Origin: Bradyrhizobium sp. SRL28
GTDB lineage: Bacteria > Pseudomonadota > Alphaproteobacteria > Rhizobiales > Xanthobacteraceae
Reading direction: 5' to 3'
Assembly: GCF_018596315.1 (NCBI RefSeq)
Contig: NZ_JAHEAG010000007.1
Location: forward strand, 124,001 to 188,000
Length of the DNA stretch: 64,000 bases
The notes below the pieces were generated by a model, which searched no databases, was not told the origin of the DNA, and was given only the letters and a program-made list of their open reading frames with translations. Every line of letters begins with the position of its first letter. Positions within the stretch are counted from its first letter, which is position 1. Of this stretch, positions 42,642-55,264 are shown in pieces. A program made the position numbers and the translations under genes.

Positions 42642-44540
42642 TCAAGAGCGCTTGCCGATCCTGGCAGCCTTCTCGGCATCGTACCACCAGAGCGACGGTA
42701 GACCGGAACGGCCGTATTTGGGCGCCGGCTCGAAATGGCTGAACCGATCCCAACGGGCATACCGTGAAAAGCCGTAGGTGAATTGAGGCACGAGGTAGAA
42801 GTTCCACAGCAGGACGCGATCCAGCGCCCGCGTTGCCGCGATCAGGCCCTCGCGGTCGGTGGCGAAGATCACTTTCTCAATCAGCGCATCGATGGCCGGA
42901 TTCTTGATGCCGAGGGTGTTGCGCGAGCCTGGCTGATCGGCCGCGTGCGAGCTCCAGAATTCGCGCTGCTCATTGCCGGGCGACAGCGACTGGCCCCACT
43001 GATCGATAATCATGTCGAAATCGAAGCTGCGGGTCCGGTTCTCATATTGCGCAGCGTCGACGACGCGGATCGATGTGGTGACACCGATGCGTTCCAGCGA
43101 CGGCTTGTAGAACAGCGCGATACGCTCGGAGGAGGGACTCTCAACCAGGATTTCAACCGTCACAGGCTTGCCTGTGGTGTCCACAAGCTTGCGTTCCTTC
43201 ACCTCAAATCCCGCTTCCTTCAGCAGCTTGGTGGCTTCGCGCAAATTGTTGCGGACGTTTTCGGGATTGCCGCCAACCGGGTTGACGTAAGCCGTGGTGA
43301 AGACTTCCGGCGGGACCTTGTCGCGTACTGCCTCCAGCAGCGCCAGTTCCTGTCCCTGCGGCAGGCCCGAGCAGGCAAGCTCGGTGCCCTCGAAGTAGCT
43401 GTTGATGCGCTTGTACTGACCGTAGAAGAGTTGCTTGTTCATCTCCTCGAAATCGAACGCATAGTTGAAGGCGCGCCGCACCCGCGCATCCCTGAACTGC
43501 TCCCGCCGGTTATTGACGGCAAAAGCCTGCATCCGGCCCGAATCGTTGACCGGAAATTCTTCCTTGACGACGCGCTTGTCCACGACCGCCGGGAATTCGT
43601 ACGCCGTCGCCCATTGCTTGGCGGAATTCTCGGCGATCCAGTCGGCCTGGTCGGCCTTGAACGCTTCCAACGCCACGAGGTTGTCGCGGAAGAACTCGAA
43701 GCGCAACTCGTCGAAATTGTTCTGTCCGACCCGCACCGGCAGCTTGGCGCCCCAGTAATCCTTCACCCGCTCCAGGGTAACGGAACGGCCGGCAACGAAA
43801 TCCTTGATGCGGTACGGACCCGAGCCGAGCGGCTTCTCCAGCGTGGTCTGCGAGATGTCGCGCTTGCGGCCCTGCTCGTCGGTGCCTTCCCACCAGTGTT
43901 TCGGCAGCACCAGAATTTCGCCGACGATGGTCGGCAGTTCGCGATTGCCCGGCGCATCGAAGGTGAACTTGATGTCGCGCTCCCCGCTCTTCTCGGACTT
44001 GACGACGTGACGATAATAGGCGGCGTAGAACGGACTCTGCTTCTTGAGCGTCTCAAGTGAGAAGATCACGTCTTCCGGCGTCACCGGCTTGCCGTCGTGC
44101 CAGCGCGCTTCCTTGCGCAGCCGATAGATGACCCAGGAGAAATCGTCCGGATGGGAGGCTGCCTCTGCGAGCAGACCGTATTCGGTCATGACCTCGTCCA
44201 GCGACTTCGCCATCAAGGTTTCGTAGATCTGGGCAGCGGCGGGGGCGAGCGAGCCTTTGATGCCAGCCACGGCCATGTTGAAATTGTCGTAGGTCCCGAT
44301 CGAGATCATCCGCGCGACGCCGCCCTTGGGCGCGTCCGGATTGACATAATCGTAACGCTCGAAGTCGGCCGGGTATTTGATGTCGCCGAACAGCGACAGC
44401 GCGTGCCGCCAGGCCGGCTCGCCGCCTGCGCCTTGCGCCTTTGCGGTTTCGATCGCGGGAAGCGCCGTCGCAATGCCGAGGGCGGGAGCCATCGCGGCGA
44501 ACGCGCCGCCCTGGAGAAGATGTCGTCGGGTGATTGCCAA
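42642..44540 (-). CDS. Extracellular solute-binding protein, Yej operon copy 1
   Basis: A family 5 periplasmic binding protein of 632 residues and first gene of the Yej operon. The best start is a TTG at 44540 (AITRRHLLQGGAFAAMAPALG), since AGGA lies 8 bases upstream and it yields an intact Tat-like signal (TRRHLLQGG); the GTG at 44615 adds 25 residues with no signal character. It shares SLFGDIKYPADFERYDYVNPDAPKGG with copy 2, then diverges. This duplication within one operon widens the likely substrate range of the importer. Confidence 0.88.
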   Translation of the reverse strand: MAITRRHLLQGGAFAAMAPALGIATALPAIETAKAQGAGGEPAWRHALSLFGDIKYPADFERYDYVNPDAPKGGVARMISIGTYDNFNMAVAGIKGSLAPAAAQIYETLMAKSLDEVMTEYGLLAEAASHPDDFSWVIYRLRKEARWHDGKPVTPEDVIFSLETLKKQSPFYAAYYRHVVKSEKSGERDIKFTFDAPGNRELPTIVGEILVLPKHWWEGTDEQGRKRDISQTTLEKPLGSGPYRIKDFVAGRSVTLERVKDYWGAKLPVRVGQNNFDELRFEFFRDNLVALEAFKADQADWIAENSAKQWATAYEFPAVVDKRVVKEEFPVNDSGRMQAFAVNNRREQFRDARVRRAFNYAFDFEEMNKQLFYGQYKRINSYFEGTELACSGLPQGQELALLEAVRDKVPPEVFTTAYVNPVGGNPENVRNNLREATKLLKEAGFEVKERKLVDTTGKPVTVEILVESPSSERIALFYKPSLERIGVTTSIRVVDAAQYENRTRSFDFDMIIDQWGQSLSPGNEQREFWSSHAADQPGSRNTLGIKNPAIDALIEKVIFATDREGLIAATRALDRVLLWNFYLVPQFTYGFSRYARWDRFSHFEPAPKYGRSGLPSLWWYDAEKAARIGKRS

Positions 44541-44765
44541 ATGCAGAATTCCTGTTGCTGACGCCAGTATCCGTGCTGTCGAAGTCCGCGGCGGCCCCAG
44601 ACGCGAACGACGCACGGGGCGGAGTTAGTGAGGACCCAATATAAGGCAAGGGTTCGACAAATTACGTTGCTTTTTCCTCATGATAGCAGCTTGGGAACAC
44701 CGCCGCTGCGGCGAAAAGTCCCGGTAACAACTCCGACAACGGCAATGCGGTCCCTTCATACGCAA

Positions 44766-44788
44766 ACGGCCAGGCAATGCCTGGCCGT
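44766..44788 (-). terminator. Probable terminator of cycM
   Basis: ACGGCCAGGC pairs perfectly with GCCTGGCCGT over an AAT loop, 38 bases past the cycM stop. On the minus strand TTTGCG follows, a weak T-tract, so confidence is moderate. Confidence 0.6.
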
Positions 44789-44825
44789 CATGTCGTGGCA
44801 AAGTCCATGCCGGACTGTCGAAATC

Positions 44826-45377
44826 CTACTTCGCCGCGGTCGGCAGCGGCGCCGGATTATCCGAAAGGCTGCGCAGATACGCAATCACGTCGGCGCGCTC
44901 GCTGTCCTTCGGAAGGCCTGCGAAGCCCATCGCCGTACCCGGAACGAAGCCCTTGGGACTGATGAGAAACTTGTTGAGGTCATCATAGGTCCAGGTGCCG
45001 CCCTTGGCTTTCAGGGCGGCCGAGAAGTTGAAGCCGCCACGACCCTGGCCCTTCGCCTCGTTCAGGACGCCGTAGAGGTTCGGACCGACGCGGTTGGGGC
45101 CGCCCTTTTCGAAGGTGTGACAGGCCGCGCACTTCTTGGCGGCGGCAGTGCCCTTCTCGACCGAAGCCGTCTGCAACAGCTTCTCGATCGGCTCGGAGGG
45201 AGCTGCGGCTTCCTTGGCGCCACCGTGCGAGGCGTCTTCCTTCACGGCGATCTCGAAGCCCGGCTTTTCCGGTTTCACGGGCGCGAAAATCGCCTGGGCG
45301 GCAAAGCTCGTGACCAGGAGAACGAGGCAGGTGGCGAGAACGGCGCCGAGAATTTTGTTGAGTTCGAAGGAGTCCAT
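44826..45377 (-). CDS. cycM: Membrane-anchored cytochrome c (CycM-like)
   Basis: A 183-residue class I c-type cytochrome that stays in the inner membrane through its uncleaved N-terminal helix (NKILGAVLATCLVLLVTSFAAQAIF). The haem motif CAACH is near residue 83, with the sixth-ligand Met in GTAMGF. A charged Ala/Glu/Lys linker separates the anchor from the haem domain. The layout and length match CycM of Bradyrhizobium, which carries electrons from the bc1 complex to the aa3 oxidase. Its promoter faces the divergent kdsB gene. Confidence 0.85.
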   Translation of the reverse strand: MDSFELNKILGAVLATCLVLLVTSFAAQAIFAPVKPEKPGFEIAVKEDASHGGAKEAAAPSEPIEKLLQTASVEKGTAAAKKCAACHTFEKGGPNRVGPNLYGVLNEAKGQGRGGFNFSAALKAKGGTWTYDDLNKFLISPKGFVPGTAMGFAGLPKDSERADVIAYLRSLSDNPAPLPTAAK

Positions 45378-45586
45378 AGTGGCATCAGGCTCCAGGCCGG
45401 AAGGTCGACTGAAGGCCGGAAAAACGGCCGCGGGTGCGCGTCAGGAATCAGCCTTTCGCGCCGCACCCTCAGCAGGGTTGAGATATCGGTTTGCCCGGGC
45501 TCTGGCAACCCGTATAAACGCCCCGACTTTCCGCCAGTCCCCCATTATTTCCGGCCTGTTTTTGCTGCCGGCTGACCTCGTTCCGG

Positions 45587-46327
45587 ATGACCAAAACCCG
45601 CATTCTGGTGCTGATTCCCGCCCGCATGGCGGCGACCCGCCTGCCCGGCAAACCGCTGCTCGATATCGGCGGCCTGCCGATGATCGTCCACGTGCTGCGG
45701 CGAGCCGAGGAGGCCAAAATCGGCCGGGTGGCGGTCGCCACCGACACGCCCGAGATCGCGGCCGCCGTGAGGGCTGCCGGCGGCGAGGTGGTGATGACCC
45801 GTGCCGATCATCCCTCCGGCTCCGACCGGATCCATGAGGCCATGCGGACGATCGATCCCACTGGCCAGGCCGAGATTGTGGTCAACCTGCAGGGCGACTT
45901 TCCCACGATCGCGCCGGCCACCATCCGCGCCGCGCTGCCGCCGCTCGACGACCCCACCGTCGACATCGCGACGCTGGCCTCGCAGATCCATACCGAGGAA
46001 GAGGACCAGGCCCCCAGCGTGGTGAAGGCGGTCGGCTCGCCGATCGGCCCGAACCGGCTGCGTGCGCTCTATTTCACCCGGGCCACGGCGCCCCATGGCG
46101 ATGGCCCGCGCTACCACCACATCGGCCTCTACGCCTACCGCCGCGCCGCGCTGGAACGGTTCGTGGCGCTGCCCCCGTCTCCGCTGGAGCAGCAGGAGAA
46201 GCTCGAGCAGCTCCGCGCGCTGGAGGCCGGGATGCGGATCGACATCACCATCGTCGACAGCGTCCCCCGCGGCGTCGACACCCCGGCCGACCTCGAAACC
46301 GCCCGTCGCATACTGGCAAATAGCTGA
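45587..46327 (+). CDS. kdsB: 3-deoxy-manno-octulosonate cytidylyltransferase
   Basis: A cytosolic enzyme of 246 residues that makes CMP-KDO for lipopolysaccharide core assembly. The N-terminal nucleotide motif is VLIPARMAATRLPGKPLLDIGGLPMIVHV. VATDTPEI, SGSDRIHEA and NLQGDFP follow, all typical of KdsB. The next gene, pheA, starts 21 bases on and is probably co-transcribed. Confidence 0.95.
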   Translation: MTKTRILVLIPARMAATRLPGKPLLDIGGLPMIVHVLRRAEEAKIGRVAVATDTPEIAAAVRAAGGEVVMTRADHPSGSDRIHEAMRTIDPTGQAEIVVNLQGDFPTIAPATIRAALPPLDDPTVDIATLASQIHTEEEDQAPSVVKAVGSPIGPNRLRALYFTRATAPHGDGPRYHHIGLYAYRRAALERFVALPPSPLEQQEKLEQLRALEAGMRIDITIVDSVPRGVDTPADLETARRILANS

Positions 46328-46348
46328 CCGGCTGCTAAAAGGCCCCGC

Positions 46349-47209
46349 ATGACCAAGAAGCTGAAAATCGCATTCCAGGGCGAGCCTGGCGCCAATTCCC
46401 ATATCGCCATCGTCGAGGCCTATCCCGACGCCGAGCCGTTGCCGTGCGCCACCTTCGAGGACGCGCTGTCGGCGATCTCCTCGGGCGACGCCGATCTCGG
46501 CATGATCCCGATCGAGAATTCGGTGGCCGGGCGCGTCGCCGATATCCATCATCTGCTGCCGGCGTCCGGCCTGTTCATCGTCGGCGAATGGTTTCTGCCG
46601 GTCCGCCACCAACTAATGGCACCGAAGGGGACCAAACTCTCCGACATCAAGACCGTGGAGAGCCACGTCCACGCGCTCGGCCAATGCCGCCGCATCATCC
46701 GCAAGCTCGGCATCAAGCCGATCGTCGCAGCCGATACCGCCGGCAGCGCGCGCGACGTTTCCGAACGTCAGGACAAGAGCGTTGCCGCGATCGCCTCGCG
46801 CCTTGCCGCGAAAATCTACGGCCTCGATATCCTGGTCGAGGACGTCGAGGACGAGGCTCACAACACCACGCGCTTCGTGGTGCTGGCGCGCGACCAGAAA
46901 TGGGCCGCCCAGGATTCGGGGCCGCTGGTCACCACTTTTGTCTTCCGGGTGCGCAACCTGCCGGCCGCGCTCTACAAGGCACTCGGCGGTTTCGCCACCA
47001 ACGGCGTCAACATGACGAAACTGGAAAGCTACATGGTCGACGGCGAATTCTCCGCCACGCAATTCTATGCCGACGTCGACGGCCATCCCGAGGACAAGGG
47101 CCTCGCCTTTGCGCTGGAGGAATTGAAGTTCTTCTCGCGCGAATTCCGCATCGTCGGCGTCTACCCCGGCCATCCGTTCCGGGCGACGTTTTCAGAGAAG
47201 GCGGAGTAA
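46349..47209 (+). CDS. pheA: Prephenate dehydratase with ACT regulatory domain
   Basis: A monofunctional enzyme of 286 residues for phenylalanine synthesis (prephenate to phenylpyruvate). The catalytic domain starts KIAFQGEPGANSHIA and includes the conserved TRF motif in HNTTRFVVLAR (about residue 170). A C-terminal ACT domain (VRNLPAALYKALGGFATNGVNMTKLESYM) should give feedback control by phenylalanine, with LES present but RP replaced as is common in alphaproteobacteria. It is the end of the kdsB-pheA pair; a family A element follows. Confidence 0.94.
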   Translation: MTKKLKIAFQGEPGANSHIAIVEAYPDAEPLPCATFEDALSAISSGDADLGMIPIENSVAGRVADIHHLLPASGLFIVGEWFLPVRHQLMAPKGTKLSDIKTVESHVHALGQCRRIIRKLGIKPIVAADTAGSARDVSERQDKSVAAIASRLAAKIYGLDILVEDVEDEAHNTTRFVVLARDQKWAAQDSGPLVTTFVFRVRNLPAALYKALGGFATNGVNMTKLESYMVDGEFSATQFYADVDGHPEDKGLAFALEELKFFSREFRIVGVYPGHPFRATFSEKAE

Positions 47210-47217
47210 ATCCATCC

Positions 47218-47335
47218 GTCGTCCCTGCGAACGCAGGGACCCATAGCCACCGAACGCAATTGTTTTCGACGGCGTCAGCCACACTGTCTTATCGATAGAT
47301 CACGCGGTATGGGTCCCTGCGTTCGCAGGGACGAC
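47218..47335. repeat. Palindromic element, family A copy 2
   Basis: The 27-base arms (47218-47244 and 47309-47335) are the same as those of copy 1 at 630. It fills the gap between convergent pheA and the flavin monooxygenase gene. Confidence 0.85.
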
Positions 47336-47340
47336 AGTCT

Positions 47341-48360
47341 TTATGCGGCAGCCTTCTTGTTCAATCCGAACGCCTCGGCCAACAGACTATACGACTTCTT
47401 CCGCGCGTCGTGATCGTAGACCGCGGTGATGATCATCAATTCATCCGGTTGGCTTGCCATGATCATCGGCTGCAGCTTGCCCATGATCGTCGCAGGGCTG
47501 CCGACGAACAGGCGCGAGCGGTTGCGCGCCACCGAGGCGCGTTCGGCGTCGCTGTAGTTATAGGCCAGCGCTTCCTCGACGCTCGGCAGCGGCAGATATT
47601 GTCCGCGGTCGCGGCGCAGGCGGTTGAGGTCCATCGAGGAGGCGAGCTGTTCGGCTTCCGCATCGGTTTCGGCGGCGACCGCTGCGATGGCGAGAATACC
47701 GTGCGGCGCGGCGCGCCAGCCGGACGGCTTGAAGTGGCCGCGGTAATTCGTCATCGCCGCGATCGCGTCATAGGACGCGAAATGATGAGCGAACGCGAAG
47801 CCCATGCCGACCTGCGCCGCCAGCTCCGAAGAGTAGTCGGAGGAGCCGAGCAGCCAGATCGGCGGCAGCGGCGTATCGTCCGGCATCGCCACCACATTGT
47901 TGTAGGGATGGCCGGGTGGAAAATCGCGGGTTTCCCACAGCACCAGTTCACTCAGCCGTTCGAGAAAATCGTCGCCCTCGCGGCGATCGAGCCGGCTGCG
48001 CAGCGCATGCGCCGTCGCGCCATCGGTGCCGGGCGCGCGGCCGAGGCCGAGATCGATGCGGCCGGGAAACAGCGCCTCCAGCATCTTGAAGCGCTCGGCC
48101 ACCACCAACGGCGCGTGGTTGGGCAGCATCACGCCGCCGGAGCCGACGCGGATGTTGTTCGTCACCGCCGCGATCTGCCCGATCATCAGGTCGGGCGCGG
48201 GGCTCGCCACCGAGGCCAGATTGTGGTGCTCGGCAAGCCAGTAGCGGACATAGCCGAGGCCATCGACATGGCGCGCCAGATCGATGCTGTTCTGCAACGC
48301 CGCAGCGGGTCTTGTGCCTGTGGTGACGACGGAGAGGTCGAGGACTGAAAGCGGGATCAT
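47341..48360 (-). CDS. LLM-class flavin-dependent oxidoreductase
   Basis: A 339-residue luciferase-like monooxygenase using reduced flavin. The MsnO8-like features are IPLSVLDLSVVTTGTRPAAAL at the start, RYWLAEHHNLASVASPAPDLMIG with the conserved His pair, and RVGSGGVMLPNHAPLVVAERF. LGRAPGTDGATAHALR contributes to the flavin site. The substrate is unknown: bacterial members act on alkanesulfonates, nitriloacetate or other small substrates. It is monocistronic, and its 5' region is shared with the AT-rich tract upstream of metF. Confidence 0.9.
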   Translation of the reverse strand: MIPLSVLDLSVVTTGTRPAAALQNSIDLARHVDGLGYVRYWLAEHHNLASVASPAPDLMIGQIAAVTNNIRVGSGGVMLPNHAPLVVAERFKMLEALFPGRIDLGLGRAPGTDGATAHALRSRLDRREGDDFLERLSELVLWETRDFPPGHPYNNVVAMPDDTPLPPIWLLGSSDYSSELAAQVGMGFAFAHHFASYDAIAAMTNYRGHFKPSGWRAAPHGILAIAAVAAETDAEAEQLASSMDLNRLRRDRGQYLPLPSVEEALAYNYSDAERASVARNRSRLFVGSPATIMGKLQPMIMASQPDELMIITAVYDHDARKKSYSLLAEAFGLNKKAAA

Positions 48361-48742
48361 GGCGATAAACTAGTGCGGCGCGGAAGCGCGACAAAGGCCT
48401 GGCTGGCGCAGGTCAGGTCCGCGCTTCTGGGGAAAGCAGCGGCTGGGACGCACACCCAGAGTGGGACAAAATGTGACAAATCAAATAAACGATCCATCTG
48501 CCCACCATTCAGGACGCTCTTTTGAGCAGCCAAATCATCGCTAATAGATTGTTTTAACTGTATAAATATGCAATATGCTGTTGCCCACCGCTACCCTCAA
48601 TTGGCTATTATCTTTACATTTATGTACACATATTGGGCCATTTCCCATCCATGATGGGCTGTTTGGTCGACCTCGTTTGCCCTATTTTAGCTGACCGCCG
48701 CTAGGCCTGATGCCTGTGCATTCTGTGGAGCTTTGTGAGTCC
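48361..48742. other. AT-rich divergent intergenic region LLM oxidoreductase / metF
   Basis: 382 bases. From about 48470 to 48645 the sequence is strikingly richer in A and T than any other gap in the window. It holds a hairpin CCCATC-CAT-GATGGG (48644-48658) and two copies of TGCCCACC. No riboswitch that I can recognise (SAM-I, SAM-II, SAH, cobalamin) fits, and no gene is evident. Confidence 0.6.
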
Positions 48743-49657
48743 ATGACCGAGGTTGCGCCCGCCGCTTTCGATGGCCATCGCGCGCTCCATTCGCCGAAAA
48801 TCTCGTTCGAGTTCTTCCCGCCCAAGACGGAGGAGATGGAGCGCAGCCTGTGGGAAACCATCAACCGGCTGGCGCCGCTCGCGCCGAATTTCGTCTCGGT
48901 AACCTACGGCGCCGGCGGCTCGACCCGCGAGCGGACCCATTCGACCATCGCCCGCATCCTGAAAGAGACCAGCCTGACGCCGGCCGCGCATCTGACCTGC
49001 GTCGGCGCGCCGAGGGGCGAGATCGACGACGTGGTGGCGCGCTATCACGAGATCGGCGTCCGCCATATCGTGGCGCTGCGCGGTGATCCCACCACCGGCA
49101 TCGGCACCGCCTATCACGCCCATCCCGACGGCTACCAGAGTTCGCCCGACCTGATCGCCGGTATCAAGAAGCGCTATCCCGATATCGAAATCTCGGTCTC
49201 GGCCTATCCCGAGAAGCACCCCGAGAGCCCCGACCTGGACGCCGATATCGACACGCTGAAGGCCAAGGTCGACGCCGGCGCGACGCGCGCCATCACACAG
49301 GTGTTCTTCGATAACGACCTCTACTTCCGTTATCTCGACCGGGTGCGCGCCCGCGGCATCAATATCCCGGTCGTCCCCGGCATCATGCCGATGCACAATT
49401 TCAAGCAGGCGCGGAGCTTCGTGACGCGCGCGGGCACGACGGTACCGGGTTGGCTGGCGGACAAGTTCGAAGGCCTCGACGACGACGCCGAGACCCGCAA
49501 GCTGGTTGCCGCCACCGTTGCGGCCGGCCAGGTGCAAAAACTCGCCAAGCACGGCGTCGACACCTTTCATTTCTACACCATGAACCGCGCGGACCTCGTG
49601 TTCGCGATCAGCCATTTGCTGGGCATCCGCCCCCATGGCGCGCAGAAAGCCGCCTGA
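48743..49657 (+). CDS. metF: Methylenetetrahydrofolate reductase
   Basis: A flavoprotein of about 304 residues that reduces 5,10-methylene-THF to 5-methyl-THF, the methyl donor for MetH. Hallmarks are ISFEFFPPKTEEMERSLW (with the catalytic Glu), FVSVTYGAGGSTRERT, LTCVGAPRGEI, ALRGDPT and ITQVFFDND. The start was placed at 48743; an in-frame ATG at 48710 would add 11 codons whose third positions are mostly A/T, unlike the gene. It is 4 bases upstream of metH, forming the methionine operon. Confidence 0.93.
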   Translation: MTEVAPAAFDGHRALHSPKISFEFFPPKTEEMERSLWETINRLAPLAPNFVSVTYGAGGSTRERTHSTIARILKETSLTPAAHLTCVGAPRGEIDDVVARYHEIGVRHIVALRGDPTTGIGTAYHAHPDGYQSSPDLIAGIKKRYPDIEISVSAYPEKHPESPDLDADIDTLKAKVDAGATRAITQVFFDNDLYFRYLDRVRARGINIPVVPGIMPMHNFKQARSFVTRAGTTVPGWLADKFEGLDDDAETRKLVAATVAAGQVQKLAKHGVDTFHFYTMNRADLVFAISHLLGIRPHGAQKAA

Positions 49658-49661
49658 TCCG

Positions 49662-53531
<3,870 letters not shown>

Positions 53532-53542
53532 TCGAGGCATTC

Positions 53543-53626
53543 GTAGCCCGGATGAAGCGAAGCGTAATCCGGGAAAATCGATCCGCGGCGGCAGTCCCGG
53601 ATTACGCTTCGCTCCATCCGGGCTAC
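53543..53626. repeat. Palindromic element, family D
   Basis: GTAGCCCGGATGAAGCG...TAATCCGGG (from 53543) and the complementary CCCGGATTACGCTTCG...CCGGGCTAC (ending 53626) make a long imperfect stem. It lies after metH, where it may act as a terminator. Confidence 0.85.
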
Positions 53627-53670
53627 AGCTTTCTTCCCTTCTCCTCTTATGCGAGAAGGGATGGATGGAT

Positions 53671-53689
53671 GCGCGGGTCAAGCCCGCGC
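53671..53689. repeat. Short hairpin related to family E
   Basis: GCGCGGG pairs with CCCGCGC over TCAAG and is followed by ATGACG, echoing the second half of the element at 4791-4912. It lies 25 bases upstream of the glutathione transferase start. Confidence 0.55.
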
Positions 53690-53713
53690 ATGACGAGTGC
53701 GTGGAGCCCTCCC

Positions 53714-54373
53714 ATGAAATTCTTCTCCTTCTGGCGATCGCTGGCGAGTTTTCGCGTCCGCATCGCGCTCAATCTGAAAAATGTGCCGGCCGAGGTGATC
53801 TTCGTCGATCTCGACGCCAACGCGCATCGGGATCCCGAGTATCGCAAGGTCAATCCGCAGATGGCGCTGCCGGCACTGGTCGAAGATGACGGCACCACGC
53901 TGTTCCAGTCGCTCGCCATCCTCGAATATCTCAACGAGAAATATCCCTCCCCACCACTGCTGCCTGCCGATATCAACGGCCGCGCCCGCGTCCGTGCGCT
54001 GGCGTTGATGGTCGCCTGCGAAGGCCATCCACTGCTGACGCCACGGGTGCGGCGCTATCTCGACCACGAACTCAACCTGCGCGACACGCAGCAGGCGGCA
54101 TGGCGGCGGCATTGGACCGTCGAGACGCTGGCGGCGCTCGAGGGGCATCTGGCCGGCAAGGACACGGGAAAATTCTGCCATGGCGATCAACCGACGCTGG
54201 CCGATATCTGCATGGTCGGCCACGTCACTGCCGCAGTAACGCAGCAGATCGACCTGAAAATCTATCCGACCGTGAAGCGCATCTTCGAGACCGCGATGGC
54301 GCTGCCGGAATTTGCGAAGGCGCATCCGCTGATGCAGCCGGACACGCCGGAAGCGATGCGGCCCAAGGCGTAA
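53714..54373 (+). CDS. Zeta-class glutathione S-transferase (maleylacetoacetate isomerase-like)
   Basis: A 219-residue GST. The N-terminal thioredoxin-like domain opens MKFFSFWRSLASFRVRIALNLKNVP; zeta enzymes have SSxxSxRVRIAL here, so the first catalytic Ser may be altered. QMALPALVEDDGTTLFQSLAILEYLNEKYP is the conserved GSH-binding stretch, and DQPTLADICMVGHV is the C-terminal capping motif. It could isomerise maleylacetoacetate in tyrosine breakdown or be a general GST; no homogentisate genes are nearby. The long upstream frame belongs to another frame within metH. Confidence 0.82.
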   Translation: MKFFSFWRSLASFRVRIALNLKNVPAEVIFVDLDANAHRDPEYRKVNPQMALPALVEDDGTTLFQSLAILEYLNEKYPSPPLLPADINGRARVRALALMVACEGHPLLTPRVRRYLDHELNLRDTQQAAWRRHWTVETLAALEGHLAGKDTGKFCHGDQPTLADICMVGHVTAAVTQQIDLKIYPTVKRIFETAMALPEFAKAHPLMQPDTPEAMRPKA

Positions 54374-54601
54374 GTTCCGTACGCGCTACCCGGCTGAATA
54401 TCGCTGCTCTTCGGGAACAGGGCGTGGCACGACGTTGCCGCATCTCCGCCAGAGCCGTTTTGTCAGGAACCTTTCGCCATAAATCGCATCCGATGGGCAG
54501 CAAGGAAATCGTCACGCGTGCAATGCGGATACACCCGTTCGCACCCGACGATGCCGAACTGGACGGCAATGCCGCTCGAATCCCATCCAAGGAGGTACCC
54601 A

Positions 54602-55162
54602 ATGGCAAAGGCTCATTCGACTTCCATTACCAGACGACGCGTCGTCGCCGGGCTGGCGCTGGCCGCCGCCCCGATGACGTTGGCAGGGGGCAATAATGCT
54701 TACGCTCAGGCCCAGCAAACCAAGCCTGACAAGAGCCTGTATGAACGGCTCGGCGGCGTCTTCGCCATCGCGGCGGTCGTGGATCACTTCAGCGACGCTG
54801 TCGTGAAGAACCCTGTCGTCGGTCAGAAGTCCAAAAACCCGCGGCTGAAGGAATGGCACACGAAGAACCTGACAAGGCTGCCCGGCCTCAAGTTCCAGCG
54901 GACCCTGTGGGTCTGCAATGTTTCAGGCGGACCGTTCCAGTTCACGGCCACCAAGCCCGGCACGACGCCGCTCGGCCTCGAGGAGGCCCACCGCGACTTG
55001 CGAATCTCACCGGCAGAATTCGACGAGGTCGCAGCGGAACTCGGACGGTCGCTGGATTTCGCCAAAGTCCCGAAGCGCGAGAAGGCCGAAGTGCTGGCAG
55101 CCTTCGCCGCTCACAAGGACGAAGTCACCGCGGGCTACGTCGCGGCCACCAAGCGCGGCTGA
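54602..55162 (+). CDS. Group 1 truncated haemoglobin with predicted Tat signal
   Basis: A 186-residue haem protein. A strong AAGGAGG ribosome site sets the ATG at 54602. The first ~38 residues are an export signal with twin-arginine motif TRRRVVAGLALAAAPMTLAGG and a likely cut near AYAQA. The globin part has YERLGGVFAIAAVVDHFSDAV (E-helix/GG signature) and LEEAHRDLRI with the expected proximal His. Most trHbs are cytosolic, so export is unusual. Possible roles are NO or O2 handling in the periplasm or redox support. Confidence 0.85.
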   Translation: MAKAHSTSITRRRVVAGLALAAAPMTLAGGNNAYAQAQQTKPDKSLYERLGGVFAIAAVVDHFSDAVVKNPVVGQKSKNPRLKEWHTKNLTRLPGLKFQRTLWVCNVSGGPFQFTATKPGTTPLGLEEAHRDLRISPAEFDEVAAELGRSLDFAKVPKREKAEVLAAFAAHKDEVTAGYVAATKRG

Positions 55163-55264
55163 GGCTCGTGTGTCCGGACGATCCCGCCAAGCCAGCAGCG
55201 GGCGGGCGGGATCGCCAGCCATACGCCAACGGTGATCGATCAAGCTGCGTGCCGCTGCGCCACC

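Noticed and set aside
40882..42777. 631-codon plus-strand frame opposite the Yej binding protein
   Set aside because: Shadow frame; the minus-strand protein has a signal peptide and clear family motifs.
54425..54438. Sigma-54-like TGGCACGACGTTGC upstream of the truncated haemoglobin
   Set aside because: The GG to GC spacing is nine bases instead of ten, a change that normally abolishes RpoN recognition.
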